A stretch of 64,000 nt of DNA from contig NC_056417.1 of assembly GCF_905147365.1 (NCBI RefSeq), positions 7,152,501 through 7,216,500 on the forward strand, in the 5' to 3' direction. Below the pieces are notes generated by a model. That model ran no database searches. It was given only the letters and a program-made list of their open reading frames with translations, and was not told where the DNA came from. This document shows, in pieces, positions 41,731 to 53,358 of this stretch; the stretch's first letter is position 1, and every line of letters starts with the position of its first letter. Made by a program: the position numbers and the translations under genes. Source of the stretch: Aricia agestis (Eukaryota > Arthropoda > Insecta > Lepidoptera > Lycaenidae).

Positions 41731-43115
41731 AGTTCCATATGTATGCCTTCTCGGTCTCCATGGTTTAGATTTTAGAACTAGGCACTCAATGGGCATTGTC
41801 CAAAAAAAATCACATGTACTTTTTATATTTTTTTTCGTTAAAATAGGATATTTTAAGAATATAAATTAAATAATTTTGAAATTCATTGGCTAGTTTTTTC
41901 TCAATAATTTTTTAAAGTTTCGCTCTGACGTCATCACCGGCGGCAAATTGACCTCTGCAGTATGTTTTAAATTTCCTTTCAATCTTATTTATAATGGCTG
42001 GTTCGTCAAATGCAAGTTCTCATTATGTGAAAGCTGATACGAGAAGCTTACCAAAAGTTCGAAACGTAATGTTAGTCGAATTTATTGCTAATTTAACGCC
42101 ATTAAAGGTCAAACTAAGGTTAAACATATTTGTTCAAAAATATAAGTAACTAATGGGTATTTTTTTCGTTTATATACAGAAAAACGATCACTGACCTTAT
42201 TCCTCGAAATGTTTTTGTGATGAGCAAAATTAAAAAAAAAAATGGACAATCCCCATTCCCAATTTAATCGTGAGTTCGATTATCGTGATGGATAAAAGTT
42301 ACAAAAAGTTGTATCTCAGTTTCTTTACGACAACGTAGCCTGATCACCTGGTTGTCTGACAAGATTAAACGTTTTATGATATCGATGAAACGTAATTTAA
42401 ATGGAAATATTATGCAGTAAGAATCAAAAGATTTTTCTTTGTCAGCGTCCTGTAAATAAAAATACTGATAACACAATATAGATATTTCATATCACTAAGT
42501 ATTTGCTGCGGCTGCTCTTACGGAAATTGTTTTATAATAACATTGGACTAAACCTATGAGCTTATTATGATATGATGGCGTCTGATAATATTCGAATTAT
42601 TTGATTGATAGCAGTAATCGGATTACACCTTTGTCACGCGATACATTAGCGATCGAATCGGGTTCAAGATTCGAATCACGTTCGAAAACTTATCGAATTG
42701 AATCGGATCCGTATCGATTGAATTAGTTGTATCGAGTAACGCACTCGACTCCCGCTGGATGTGAGGATAATTGATTTTAAATCCCGCACAAACACGAATG
42801 TTATTTAATTTTGATTAAGCAATGTTTTGATATTGTATTTGCTGTAGGCAGTGATTGGCTAATCGAGATATTATTGGTATTAGCACAATGGAAATATTGT
42901 ATTCAGTGGAGCTACATAATTATCACCATCTTATACTAAAACCACCTAAATCGGTGGAACACTCATTAGGCTACTAGTAGTCTAGTACCGAGGCGTAATT
43001 TATGTACCCACTTATCAAAAAATTCACTTTATCAAAGGTAGGGCTATATGCATAGTTATTAGTAACTTTACTGTTACATTTTGATATTTATATGAAATGT
43101 AATGTAGAACTATGC
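41731..43115. other. Unassigned 1.4-kb stretch
   Basis: No gene or named repeat. Around 42650-42720 the motif TCGAATC/ATCGAAT recurs several times, a weak local repeat. Confidence 0.4.
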
Positions 43116-43286
43116 CATAGTAAAAGGAGGGGAAGTAAGTTATCTTCATACAAAGGCACCGCGCGCGGCTTGTATGTGTGCGCCATAGTATCAATGCGTC
43201 GCCACGCACGGCACACAACAAAATCTCGGCGAGTTTTAGAGGCTGACTACTGCTGAAGATAACTTACTTCCCCTCCTTTTACTATG
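43116..43286. mobile_element. MITE with 31-bp perfect-looking TIRs
   Basis: CATAGTAAAAGGAGGGGAAG and TAAGTTATCTTCA are mirrored exactly by TGAAGATAACTTA and CTTCCCCTCCTTTTACTATG. Flanks share ACTATG. The GC-rich centre includes CACCGCGCGCGGCTTG. Class uncertain. Confidence 0.8.
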
Positions 43287-43882
43287 ACTATGTTCATAAT
43301 TTGCTTGTTCCAATATAAATTAAAATTGCCCATTATTCTGAATTTGATCTAATGTAGCGTTTATGTATTTGGCGGCTTAATAGTCGAAAATTTTAATCAC
43401 GAAGTTCCAACAACTGGTTGCAATTCGGCCAATATCGGTCATTAAAATATGCTAAAGTGATAAGGGAAATAAAATTGAAAACTTATTTCTCCGGAATATC
43501 ATCTCCGCGACGGCGATTACGGTCGAAAGTTCCCGAACTTTCGGCAATAAATTTATTCATAATGGGCCGAGAGCGATCCTGCTTTATTGGCGATTTCACT
43601 CGTAACAAAACGTTTGATTCCATCAAAATAAAACCGGATATAAATAAGCCGAAGTATTCTTTCAAAATGTTCGAATGAATTTGAATATTCGACCGAGATG
43701 GTTTATATGGAAAATATTTTTATTAGAGTCCGAAGTTTTGAGTTGGTTTAAAAGTCAGAAGTTATGAAGGAAAATTTCGGAAATTTCGTTAAATTTTTTA
43801 ATGAGTATCATTTGGTTTGAACTGTTTGGCCCGATTCTTGCACCTCAAATACAGTTTCGGTCACAGGCTGGCCTATTGCCTA
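43287..43882. other. Unassigned stretch
   Basis: A small palindrome AAAGTTCCCGAACTTTCGG near 43527. No gene that I can support. Confidence 0.4.
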
Positions 43883-43909
43883 ATCTTATATCTTTAAACG
43901 AGCAATTCT

Positions 43910-43970
<61 letters not shown>

Positions 43971-44250
43971 GGAATCTCGGAATCGGCTCCAACGATTTTC
44001 ATGAAATTTAGTATATAGGGGGTTTCGGGGGCGATAAATCGATCTAGCTAGGAATTATTTTCAGAAAATGTATTTTTATTCGTGTTTTATCGATAATCGA
44101 TAAACTGAAAAATATGACTCTTCCTGACATCTATTGGCGAATAATAATACTATTTTGTTAGCAACTAATTGTTTTACGACCAGCAGATGGCGTTATTAAG
44201 TAACACGAAGTCAATGAGTGTTTGCTATACCGAGCAAAGCTCGGTCATCC
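43883..44250 (+). mobile_element. LINE 3' end, CCGAGCAAAGCTCGGTC type, copy 1
   Basis: TTTAAACGAGCAATTCTTG, a (TA)n run, TTGGAATCTCGGAATCGGCT, TTAGTATATAGGGGGTTTCG, GGGGCGATAAATCGATCTAG and the terminal hairpin ACCGAGCAAAGCTCGGTC. A second copy is at 57703. Confidence 0.75.
43912..43967. repeat. (TA)28 microsatellite
   Basis: Uninterrupted TA dinucleotide run inside the LINE 3' end, at the place where this element normally carries a short TA run. Confidence 0.95.
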
Positions 44251-44262
44251 AGGTACTTACCT

Positions 44263-44620
44263 AATTACTATAGTATCTGTACCGCTTCAGGTGCAAAGAG
44301 AGCCCATCGTGCAGGTGTGACCCTAGTAAAATAGAAGATGTACCACATCTTCTAACAGAATGCCCAATATACTCGAGGTCAAAATATGATCTGGAGATGA
44401 AAATAGGACTAGAAATTAATGTTGATAGCATAAAGGAAATAGTAAAAGATAAGAAAAATAGGGAAGAATTTTTGCTATATTGTGTTAAAATAATAAAAGG
44501 AGTAAATAGTATTAACAGAACACAAAATAGAATTAGGAGATAAGTGTATAGACATAGGACAGTATAAATTGTATTCAGAACATAAATCCCTCGAATAAAA
44601 ATCAGGGACAAGAGTATTTA

Positions 44621-44668
<48 letters not shown>

Positions 44669-44677
44669 ACTATAGTA
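44263..44677 (+). mobile_element. Recent 5'-truncated LINE insertion, 13-bp duplication, A44 tail
   Basis: AATTACTATAGTA at 44263-44275 and 44665-44677 flank an insert holding an intact ORF2 end, a short 3' untranslated region and an unbroken A-run of 44 bases (44623-44666). The exact duplication and pure tail indicate a recent target-primed insertion. The left flank is the final part of the preceding LINE. Confidence 0.92.
44283..44543 (+). pseudogene. LINE ORF2 C-terminal zinc-finger end
   Basis: Open frame to TAA: RFRCKESPSCRCDPSKIEDV, PHLLTECPIYSRSKYDLEMK, then a charged tail ending INRTQNRIRR. The C.C.......H....C arrangement (CRCDPSKIEDVPHLLTEC) is the CCHC motif at the C-terminus of I/R1/Jockey-type insect LINE ORF2 proteins. 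Reverse transcriptase and any RNase H are lost by 5' truncation. No internal stop. Confidence 0.8.
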
Positions 44678-44761
44678 AGTGTAAGTAACAAAGTATTCAG
44701 ATACAATAGTATATTATATCCATATCCATTCCATATCCAATTATCCATACTTCCATGGTAT

Positions 44762-44955
44762 ATCCATACTAATAATATTATAAATACGAAAGTGTGAGTG
44801 TCTGTCTGTTACCTCTTCACGCCCAAACCGATTGTGCTAAAACTTTTTATGGAGATACTTTGAATCCTGGGAAAGGACATAGAATACTTTTTAAATGTAC
44901 GGTTCCCGCGCGATAAACAAATTTTGGCGCAACGGAGTTGCGGGCATCATCTAGT
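44762..44955 (-). mobile_element. RTE-like LINE 3' end, family R, copy 5
   Basis: Inverse order: ATCCATACTAATAATATTAT, TCTGTCTGTTACCTCTTCAC, GGGAAAGGACATAGAATACT and GAGTTGCGGGCATCATCTAG. Confidence 0.8.
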
Positions 44956-45833
44956 AGGTACTATTGTATTGTCTGTAATTATTGACGAGCTGTAACTTTT
45001 TTGAATAAAACAAAATAAATCATTAATTAATAAAGCGCATACACAGTGTGTATATTTTCACTCTTACTAAAATGGGAAAATAAATAAATGTTTGAAGGTG
45101 TTATATTTTAGAAGAAAGTGTATTGTACACGGTGATTTACATGTCGATTGTGCGCGCTCACTTCTTAGTACGAGAGACGTGTCGCAGTCTACCGGTACAC
45201 ACCCAGATGTAGGCATTGGCAGATGTGGCGGCTACCTATTTATTTATTCTGATAACAATAAAAATATGATACCAAAACATAGCATTTAAAGTAAGAAAAA
45301 ATAACTAGTGATTACTTAATATAGAAGAAACAGCGTAGTAGGTAGGTAGTAATATTTTTATACCTATCAACCAACCAACCAACATTATGACATAATCAAA
45401 CTTTTGCAAAATATTCGACCATTTATTTTCAACAAGGATTAATTGATATAAAAATTTGTTCGGAAGGTTTATTTGCACCATTTGTACCATTATACATAAT
45501 TCACATTAAACTTTCATTTTCCGATTCGCGAATTTTCTAACTCTAAACTCATTTACAAAGCTTATTTTAATTCGCAACCTAGATTGCCTTAATTCCCATC
45601 TAATTTGCAAAAATTGCCGCAAATACCTATCAATATTCAGCGTCATCTCTGCGCGTTCTATGGCAGTGTCGGTTGTCCACTTTCTCTGATCACTATTCAA
45701 TGGGCAATCCGCCGGAACACGGTTCCCTCATTATCGACCTTTTGTCATCGACATCTGCAGCGTGTCTACGCGTTTCTGAGCTCTATGTTCTGTGAAATCT
45801 GGATATGTGCTAAAACAGAAATGGAAGTTGTGC
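44956..45833. other. Unassigned stretch
   Basis: Short (CCAA)n run near 45366. No supportable gene. Confidence 0.4.
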
Positions 45834-45950
45834 GTAGAGTGTACTATATACCATAATGTTGCTATTCCTAATGGGTAGACCTTTTTCATATTAGAGTAGA
45901 GTGTACTGTATTATGTTGCTATTCCTTATGGGTAGATCTTCTTCATATCA
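45834..45950. repeat. About 60-bp tandem duplication
   Basis: GTAGAGTGTACT at 45834 and 45896 starts two units that share ATGTTGCTATTCCT, ATGGGTAGA and TTCATAT. The second unit has a small deletion near its start. Confidence 0.8.
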
Positions 45951-47819
45951 GGCCTTCAAATCAGCGCGTGTTATTAATAGGATTTTAGTTAACTTAAAAG
46001 AAAAACGCTGCAAATAAGGGACTGCGGGTTTAGCTAACAAGTTTTCTACATCGTTTTTTTACCGCCGATAAAAATTTTGAACTGAGTCATGATATGAGTC
46101 AAATGTCAAGTTCATAATATTATCGAACGCGTCTGCCAATTCCATGCATTTCGATCAACGATGCTGTAGGGAAGCGATTAAGGAAACATGTTGGCTAAGC
46201 CCCCCGATTATTGTTTAGTGATTACTAGATGTTGCCGTAACTTTGACTGTGTTATCTGTTATGGCCGAAATGTACAGAATTATAGTCAGCTGCAGGGAAA
46301 TATCAAGTATCCAGCCTTACCTTCATGTTACTATCTATTTAATTACAAGTAAACGCAACTGTCAACTCCATGTACGGCCTCACCGCAGAACGTATTCCAA
46401 TCAGCGTCTTTACTGCCGTTACGCTGACAAATACCTATGTATCGATCTTATTTCTATAGGAGTAGGGTTCAAAATGAGACAGTTGTTGACTGTACTATAA
46501 TTAAGTTGCTGCTAATGAAGCAAAGTAAGGCGAACCAACAGCTTCAAGTAAGTATTACCTTCATTAGGTGTGTACCATCATAGATGTGTTTAGATAAGTT
46601 AACGAACAGATATTTGTCAAGGCAGTTTTCATTAACAGCGTTTATTTAATAAAATATCAGTAAATATCTTGCAGCCTTCTCTGAGAGCATTTGTGCCGTT
46701 TCGATTTGTTTTGGTCTAAGTGTAAACCAAACTTAAGTATTGTAGCGTATATGGTAGAGTTCTAAACGCACGGTAAAGTGCGTTTATTAAAGTGGAGTTA
46801 TATTTGGAAGACAACGTCGAGGTTTAATACTATGATCAAAATGATATCGGATTAATTTTGATCAAAATGAATGTAGAAATAGATCAAAATTATCTACGAC
46901 AACAGAACATTTTACTATTTTCCAACACTTTTCGGCAAATGACTATGCCCATTATACTTAACAATGAAAAAAATTATATAAAAATTCTCAAATTTGAATG
47001 AAGAATATCAATTTTAAAATACGAATGTGTTTGACAGATGAGTCGCAAAGTTAACGACATAAGGAATACTTGCAATAATCACTATGCTAACGATGCAGAA
47101 GATCGGGAAAGTATATTATTTAGCCTGTATGATGTATGACTTGTGTGACTTTTGTTTTGCAAGAAACAAGAAATAATGGCGGCGCATTTCTATAGAAAGT
47201 GGGTCGGCGTGATGAGGAATTTCTTAGTCAATATCTATGGGAACTCTGATCGAAAAGCAAGTGTAAAGTATAAATGTTTGTATAAAGAACTAATGATAGA
47301 TTAATACTACACTAATATAATACTTTAAGCCATCTGCTGTCTGCATTATTAAGTTTTTCTTTTTAAATCCGAGCATAGGTCATCGAGGTAGGTACTAACA
47401 ATATTATATTAATAATAATTTTATTTTTATGATATACGGCATAATTATTCGAATGTGTTACTTTCTTACCAGTTCGGAAATAAAACATTTTTTATTGTTG
47501 AGGTAATGGTAAATTGGGTTTGCATGTAAATCAATATTAGAATACAATACAATATTTGACGTCTGTTTCCAGTACCGACATTTAATACCCTAAGGCTATA
47601 CAAATATTTAGTAGAAATTCAATATGGTAATACACAGGAAAGCTTACAGGGATTAAACACTGCATTGAATTTAATTCGGGTTTAGTTTAGGTAGGCTCGT
47701 GTGCAAATCGCCTGCAGGTTTCAGGATTGTCTGCGGATATTGTAAAATGTATTATGTAGAATATGGTAGAGTTAATTGCCAGTTCTAGATGCTTCTAAAT
47801 TAAAAAAGAAAGTAACCAT
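45951..47819. other. Unassigned 1.9-kb stretch
   Basis: The longest repeat-poor interval in the second half. GATCAAAAT is repeated four times in 46834-46885. No ORF has motifs. Candidate unique sequence. Confidence 0.4.
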
Positions 47820-47918
47820 ACCCCGCGTTCCATTTGATGTTAAAAACGATCAATACGCTCAAAATAGGAGGCATTTTGAGCGTTTTGATCGTTTTTAACA
47901 TCATATGAAACGCGGGGA
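47820..47918. mobile_element. Near-perfect 99-bp hairpin, CCCCGCG ends, ATA flanks
   Basis: CCCCGCGTTCCATTTGATGT, TAAAAACGATCAATACGCTC and AAAAT are mirrored with few mismatches across the spacer AGGAGGC. ATA lies directly outside both ends (47817-47819, 47919-47921). Probably a minimal MITE; a small-RNA hairpin is the alternative. Confidence 0.75.
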
Positions 47919-48109
47919 TAGTTCAAATTCTGGATGGGGCATGAGACAGTAAAAAAACTTCAAGCAAGAAAAGTAGTAACTGATATATTATGATTGAGTG
48001 AAGACAAATTAAATTAAAAGACTTATAAGTCCCCGTAAAAACGTTCTGAATCGATAAATCAAACATTATAGTGATCGTGTTGATAATAATGAATTACACA
48101 AGTGTGGCT

Positions 48110-48240
48110 AAACACTCTCGAATCTCGATCATGTCAACTTTTAATCAACGAAAATGACCAACCAGTTTTGATGCTACGACTCTACGGACGCATAAACACA
48201 CAGACAGAGAGAAAAGTCAAACTGACAGTACCCCGGGCCC
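48110..48240 (+). mobile_element. Decayed LINE 3' end related to 20570-20758
   Basis: TTTTAATCAACGAAAATGAC, TTTTGATGCTACGACTCTAC, ACAGACAG and AAAGTCAAACTGACAGTACC follow the same order as the better copy. Confidence 0.4.
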
Positions 48241-48705
48241 CAGTATATATTTTCGTCGGCGCGGCAGAAAGAAAAGATCTAAGAAAAATGGCCCCTAGGA
48301 TCGAAGGTAAATATTATTTTTTGATGGACATGTTATGTCCATCGTATTCTAAAACGTTTTAAACAAATCGATCATCAATAACCTGCAGGCTAACAGGAAA
48401 CACCGTTTACCTCCCTGGAGAAATTTGCTGCTAGCTTCGCAATGCTTTTACACTAGTAACAATATAGTAACTATATTTTTATCTATACCTATCAGAAACA
48501 GAGTAGATCTCCTCAAACTGCTACATTTGAAAGTCTTCTGCATGTCTTATAAGGAAAACTTAGTATGCACAAATCTATGAGTATAAATTATTGAATAACT
48601 ACGTAATAATAATTATTATTATGAAGCAAAAACTTAATACAAATTATGACATTAAATTTGCGACTTGCTTCGCGGGACAAACATAAAAACAATATGAATA
48701 CTTCT
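48241..48705. other. Unassigned stretch
   Basis: AT-rich; nothing that I can support. Confidence 0.4.
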
Positions 48706-48708
48706 TGA

Positions 48709-48935
48709 TGACTCTACGTACATAATTCGACCTTTGAGGCGCCGGAGTTCTGGCCGATGGATGTGGTCTACCCGAGGTTCCGGGGGAGACTCCGGAACGA
48801 AGCGTGTCACGTAGCCGTCAACACGTGACAAAAAATAGTTTTTAAGTGTATAATATTATTATGTATTAAGTTAGTCCTTAAGGTATTTGTATTATGGGCC
48901 TGGAATATGTCTGAAATAAATGGTAAAATAAATAA
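48709..48935 (+). pseudogene. GC-rich C-terminal coding fragment with 3' untranslated region
   Basis: From 48709 a frame runs to TGA with about 28 GC-rich codons before it (FEAPEFWPMDVVYPRFRGRL, RNEACHVAVNT). An AT-rich region with AATAAATGGTAAAATAAATA follows. The abrupt composition change at the left and the A-rich end suggest a 5'-truncated retroelement or retrocopy. A true last exon is possible, but no polypyrimidine-AG acceptor precedes it. I do not recognise the protein. Confidence 0.4.
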
Positions 48936-49281
48936 AAAATAAAACAATACTACCTACTAAATAATAATTCCTAAATATTATGTAACACAATAAGAAGAAA
49001 GAAATAATATCTTTTCTTTGTCTCCGAACAAATTATTCGTCTTTTGTCCGGTGTCCTTTATTGCTTACGGATTTATCTTCCCAATTTTACGAGACAGAGC
49101 AATCTTATCGCTTCCGATATGTCTGATGCATTCTGACGTGACGCGGCGCGGCGTCATTGTGACGGCGACACGCTGACGCGTCACTTTTGTCCCCAAGCGG
49201 TTTTAATCTGTGGTTAAGGGGTCTAGTTTAATGTATAGGGTGATAAGCAAACTTATGTAGTGGATACAATGTCCAAAGTAA

Positions 49282-50164
49282 TGTGCCAGATTAAGAGACC
49301 TAGTACGAGAGCTAGAAACGGAATTACACGATGCTTTACAACAAATTGAGGCCTTATCGGAACAAAACAGGAATCTTAAACATTATAATGAAACCACGAA
49401 AAATAAAAACATTGTTTCTAAAAATGGCAGAACTAAACATAAAATATCATATTCCCCAACAAATAAAACTGATGACATCTGCAGTAATGGAGAACTATGT
49501 CGTGATCAGATTACAATAACTAAAATTCCCGTTAACGAAAACAAGCAAATGATACAGAGAAAAATATGCATTCTTAGCACAAATAAACATAATAAAATTT
49601 TACCCATCGCACAAGATTCTTTAAAAGATTATACAAACATATGTCATTATATTAAAACAAATTCTAAGATGCATTGAAAATAAATTAACAGATTTTACAC
49701 CCAATGATTTCTGTGTCATCTTTATTGGCGATGAGGATTTTAAAGCAACGAATGATTACTTCAGCCTGATAACATTTATCAGAGAGACGCTGAATAAAAT
49801 TCAACATACAAACGTTATTATTTGCCTACCTACTTATAAATATGGCTATTACAAAGATATGTTCAACTGGAGAGTCGAAACATTTAATAATATTTTATAC
49901 TTAGATATCACAACACATGAAAATGCATACATATTGGACTCAAATGAGAGTTTGGAATACAATTTTCAAATGTTTCACCGTCGCTCTGGCTCGATTAATA
50001 ATTATGGCATAAACAAAATATTTGATAATCTACCAACTCAGATAAATGATATATATAAATATAAAAAATCTATTAATCAAATAAATAACTATGAATCTGA
50101 GGAATTACAATCAGAAAATGAAATATTTGAAGAAGCATCAGGCTCTTCGTTCTTTCGTCAATAA
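49282..50164 (+). pseudogene. LINE ORF1 remnant with one frameshift
   Basis: The first part (49282-49677) reads LRDLVRELETELHDALQQIE, ALSEQNRNLK, a coiled-coil-like heptad stretch, and stops at TGA. A frameshift near 49650 restores a second part to TAA at 50162-50164: NDFCVIFIGDEDFKATNDYF, TNVIICLPTYKYG, FNWRVETFNNILYLDITTHE. The second part matches the conserved C-terminal domain that I associate with ORF1 of lepidopteran LINEs (an esterase-like fold is possible). The N-terminus is missing. Confidence 0.7.
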
Positions 50165-50167
50165 AGC

Positions 50168-50729
50168 AAAAGAGGTGGAGCTTGCATCCTTGTAAAGAAT
50201 TATTTAGAATGGAACGAAGTACATCATGTTCAGAAACTATCTATACCAAATGTAATAGAATGTTGTGCTGTAGAACTAATTCTTTATAAAGTTCTAATAA
50301 TTTGTATGTATAGAATACCTAATTATAATAATTTACAAACATTTTTTTATAAATTAGACTTAATTTTGAATTATTATTTCCAATCTAAATTTAAAAATAC
50401 TATTATAGCTGGTGACTTTAATATAGATACCTATTTTAAAATCAAATAATACCACGTTAAATTTGGAATGCATCCTCCTAAGTTATAATTTAAAAATTGC
50501 TATAAAAAAACTGACTCGACTAGCAAGCAAAACATGTATTGATAATTTTATACATGATTTTAAAAAATCATGTAGATCGGAAGTGAGAGAAATTGGTTTG
50601 TCTGATCACACAGCTCAAATAATTACACTACCAGTAAAGAAAATTCCTCAAATAAAATATTGGCGCAAGGAAGTGCGAGATTATTCTACTGAAAATATTT
50701 TAAAATTTAAGGCATGCTGCATGCATTAA
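50168..50729 (+). pseudogene. LINE ORF2 endonuclease domain remnant
   Basis: KRGGACILVKN at 50168, then IECCAVELILYKVLIICMYR, the metal-binding AGDFNID at about 50408-50428, a premature TAA at 50447, then a +1 shift continuing CILLSYNLKIAIKKLTRLAS and the catalytic SDH (GLSDHTAQI at about 50595-50621). The GDFN and SDH motifs identify an APE-type endonuclease. The N-terminal third, with the first catalytic residues, is absent. Confidence 0.8.
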
Positions 50730-51656
50730 AGAGCTGTCATTTTCTGAGCTGTGGACAAGTGATGCTTCACAAGCATATCATTCTTTTATCGAAGAATTTA
50801 AATTATTTTACGACCTATGTTTCCCAAAAAAGTATGTTACAGTAAATATTCTTCGCAAACCAAAGTGGATATCACGAGGGATAAAATTTTGCAGTCGTAA
50901 AAAGAGAAAAATGTTTTTGAATTTAAGATATAAACGTAGTCCTGAAAATGTTTTAAAATATAGAAAATACTGTCAGTTATTTAAGAAAATTATTTCATTA
51001 ACAAAGAGAGCACAAAGCAATTATAAAATTTTAACATCAAAAAATAAATGTAAAACAATATGGGAACTTATTAATGAAACACGTTTGAACTTGCCAAATG
51101 AGACGATTATAAGAATTAAAAATAATAATAATGAATATATTACTGATCCCCAAGAAATTGCAAATTAATTCAATGACTTCTTTATAGATAAAGTGAAACC
51201 AATAATAAATGACACTTTAATTTCAAATAATACATTTATATCTTATAACAATTCAATGTTTTAGCTCCATGTATTCCTCAAGATGTTTATAAAATTATAA
51301 AATCTCTGAAAAATACCCATAGTGTTGGGTTTGACGGTATTTCAACTAAAATTATTAAAGCTGTTAACGAATACATTTGTCCTCACATTTGCTTTTTAAT
51401 TAATCAGTGTATAACGACTGGGATTTTTCCCGATGATCTTAAATTAACGATTATTAAACCGCTTTTTAAAAAAGAAAACCGGGAGTTAAAAGAGTTTTAC
51501 AGGCCAATAGCACATGTTTCAGTGTTTAAAATTTTTGAGAAGTATTTCTATTACCAAATTTATAACTTCTCAGAAAAAAATAATATCTTATGTGACGAAC
51601 AAAAAGGGTTTCAAAAAAATAAAAATATTAATCTGGCTATATATATGACTTTTTAA
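50722..51656 (+). pseudogene. LINE ORF2 linker and reverse-transcriptase start
   Basis: IKELSFSELWTSDASQAYHS and KPKWISRGIKFCSRKKRKMF lead to DPQEIAN and a stop (51166-51168). After another break, 51261-51656 reads GFDGISTKIIKAV, GIFPDDLKLTIIKPLFKKEN and FYRPIAHVSVFKIFEK: the fingers region of a non-LTR reverse transcriptase. Motif A survives beyond a stop as FCDMTQAFDYVHHKIF (about 51701-51750). The YMDD-type active site is deleted. Confidence 0.85.
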
Positions 51657-51928
51657 AAAACATTATGCATGAAATTGATAAAAGCACTCCAGTTTCTGCT
51701 ATTTTTTGCGATATGACACAAGCATTTGACTATGTACATCACAAAATATTTGCCGTATATTTATTTTAAAATGTTATTCTTTTGATAAATTTTGTAACTA
51801 ATTAGCACTTAAGATATAAAAATTTCCATGCTTTTAGCAGAATATGTGTTCTCTAATATTTAATGCTAAGATCAATTTGTTACCATATTCTAGCAAATAA
51901 AATTATGATTATGATTAAAGTTTTGGAC

Positions 51929-52169
51929 GACCTCCGTGGCTCAGTTGGTGGGCTGTTGGTAGCTCAAGCCGGAGTTCGAATCCCGCCGACAGAACAAAAA
52001 GTTTTCAAAGTTCCTGGGTCATGGATGTGTATTTAATAAAAATCTTAAATAGATGTATAGTATAAAAGTATTAAATATATTTCCGTTATCTGGTACCCGT
52101 AACACAAATCCTTCAGGTACTTACCACAGGGCCAGACTGACGTGGTGTGAAGCGTCCTTTAAAAAAAAA
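51929..52169 (+). mobile_element. tRNA-derived SINE, second family, copy 2
   Basis: Same body as 30967-31236. A-box TGGCTCAGTTGG; the B-box AGTTCGAATCC is eight bases closer because of a small deletion. Ends GTGAAGCGTCCTTT plus an A-run. It sits directly against the LINE tail. Confidence 0.85.
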
Positions 52170-52556
52170 GTGATTTGCACAACTTGTGTCCACATTCTCC
52201 GAAATTTATTTTCTACTTGGTTTACGTGACATTTATATTGGAAATATTAAAATTTGTCGTCACAGAAATACTGTATACACAGATGAAATATTAACAAATG
52301 TACTCTACCAACAAACGTCACCGCAATTACTTAAGAATATTTAACTAGGACTCGACGGGCAATAACTGGTGAAATAAAACCACTTCATGGTCGGGTAAAG
52401 CAATATGAAGCAGACCCAAAACTGCACCCACCCGTATCAAGTGCCTGAACGTTTTTCAAAATGCTCCAAGGCAAACGAACGAAAGCACAGAATAAGGGCG
52501 CGTTCAGACGTGCGCCCTTTTTTCGCGTACTATATGTATAATATTTGTATATATAC
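52170..52556. other. Unassigned stretch
   Basis: Holds a short GGGCGCG ... TGCGCCC hairpin followed by T-run (about 52496-52524), probably a MITE end. No gene. Confidence 0.4.
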
Positions 52557-52620
52557 GTATAATATTTGTATTATTACATAATTTATAAACATAAATTATG
52601 TAATAATACAAATATTATAC
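52557..52620. repeat. Perfect 30-bp palindrome, 4-base loop
   Basis: GTATAATATTTGTATTATTA plus CATAATTTAT, loop AAAC, then the exact reverse complement. The left part (TATAATATTTGTAT) also occurs once just upstream (52538-52551), so the palindrome lies beside a short direct repeat of its own arm. Confidence 0.95.
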
Positions 52621-53358
52621 AACTGTTACAGTTATAATTTATACTTTGAGACACGCATAATTTTGTATAATTAAGATATTGCACAACACTTTCTCTACTT
52701 TTAGCTATTTTAAATTACCATGTATATCATATCACGTGTGATTACCATAATATTAGATAACTATTTAAGAGGAGTCCACACCGCCCTTTTTGTATGGAAC
52801 AAACGTTGTCCTCTGTTTCCTCCCTGGATAATGCTAGTAGAGTTATAATTTTTTTCCAGAATATCTACGGCCACTAACACATTGTGTCCTCTTCTTTTTT
52901 TTCATGATTTAATTATTAAATAAGATATGAACGTTCAAAAACCCAAAAAAATTGCCAGATTTTCCGCTGTGTTCAAACATCCAGAAAACAGATTTAGCTA
53001 GATTATACAAAAAAAAAAACAAAACATAGGAATACAGCTCAAGCCTTTCTTTAATCTTTAATGAAAAAAGTACTTAAATCCGTTAAGTTTTGGAGAAGGA
53101 ATCAGGGGACAACGAATCGTTGATTTTCTGCAGTGGTCTCTATCGCGTTCGGCGGTATAGGCTTGAGGTAAGGGAGACAGCTATAGATATTACACGTACT
53201 TTTTTTTCATTTCTCTAGCCCCTGGTGTATTCTCTTAATGTAATCCATAACTACTCATAATATTATAAAATATGCGTTTGTGTCTTGTGTCACTTGTTCA
53301 CACTAAAACTGCAGAACCTGTGGGATAGCACAGAGGCTACCAAACACTTAATATAACT
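52621..53358. other. Unassigned AT-rich stretch
   Basis: No supportable feature. Confidence 0.4.

Larger units (their letters stand above)
49282..51920 (+). mobile_element. Degenerate two-ORF LINE (Jockey/CR1 superfamily), internally deleted
   Basis: The order is ORF1 remnant, ORF1 C-terminal domain, endonuclease, linker, start of reverse transcriptase, then a jump to the 3' untranslated region and an ATTATGATTATG tail. At least four frame breaks are visible, plus two apparent deletions: one between ORF1 and mid-endonuclease near 50165, and one from RT motif A to the 3' region near 51770. Still recognisable throughout, so of moderate age. Confidence 0.85.

Noticed and set aside
52496..52524. 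Rho-independent-terminator-like hairpin plus T-run
   Set aside because: The genome is eukaryotic; GGGCGCG...TGCGCCC is better read as a MITE end or chance hairpin.
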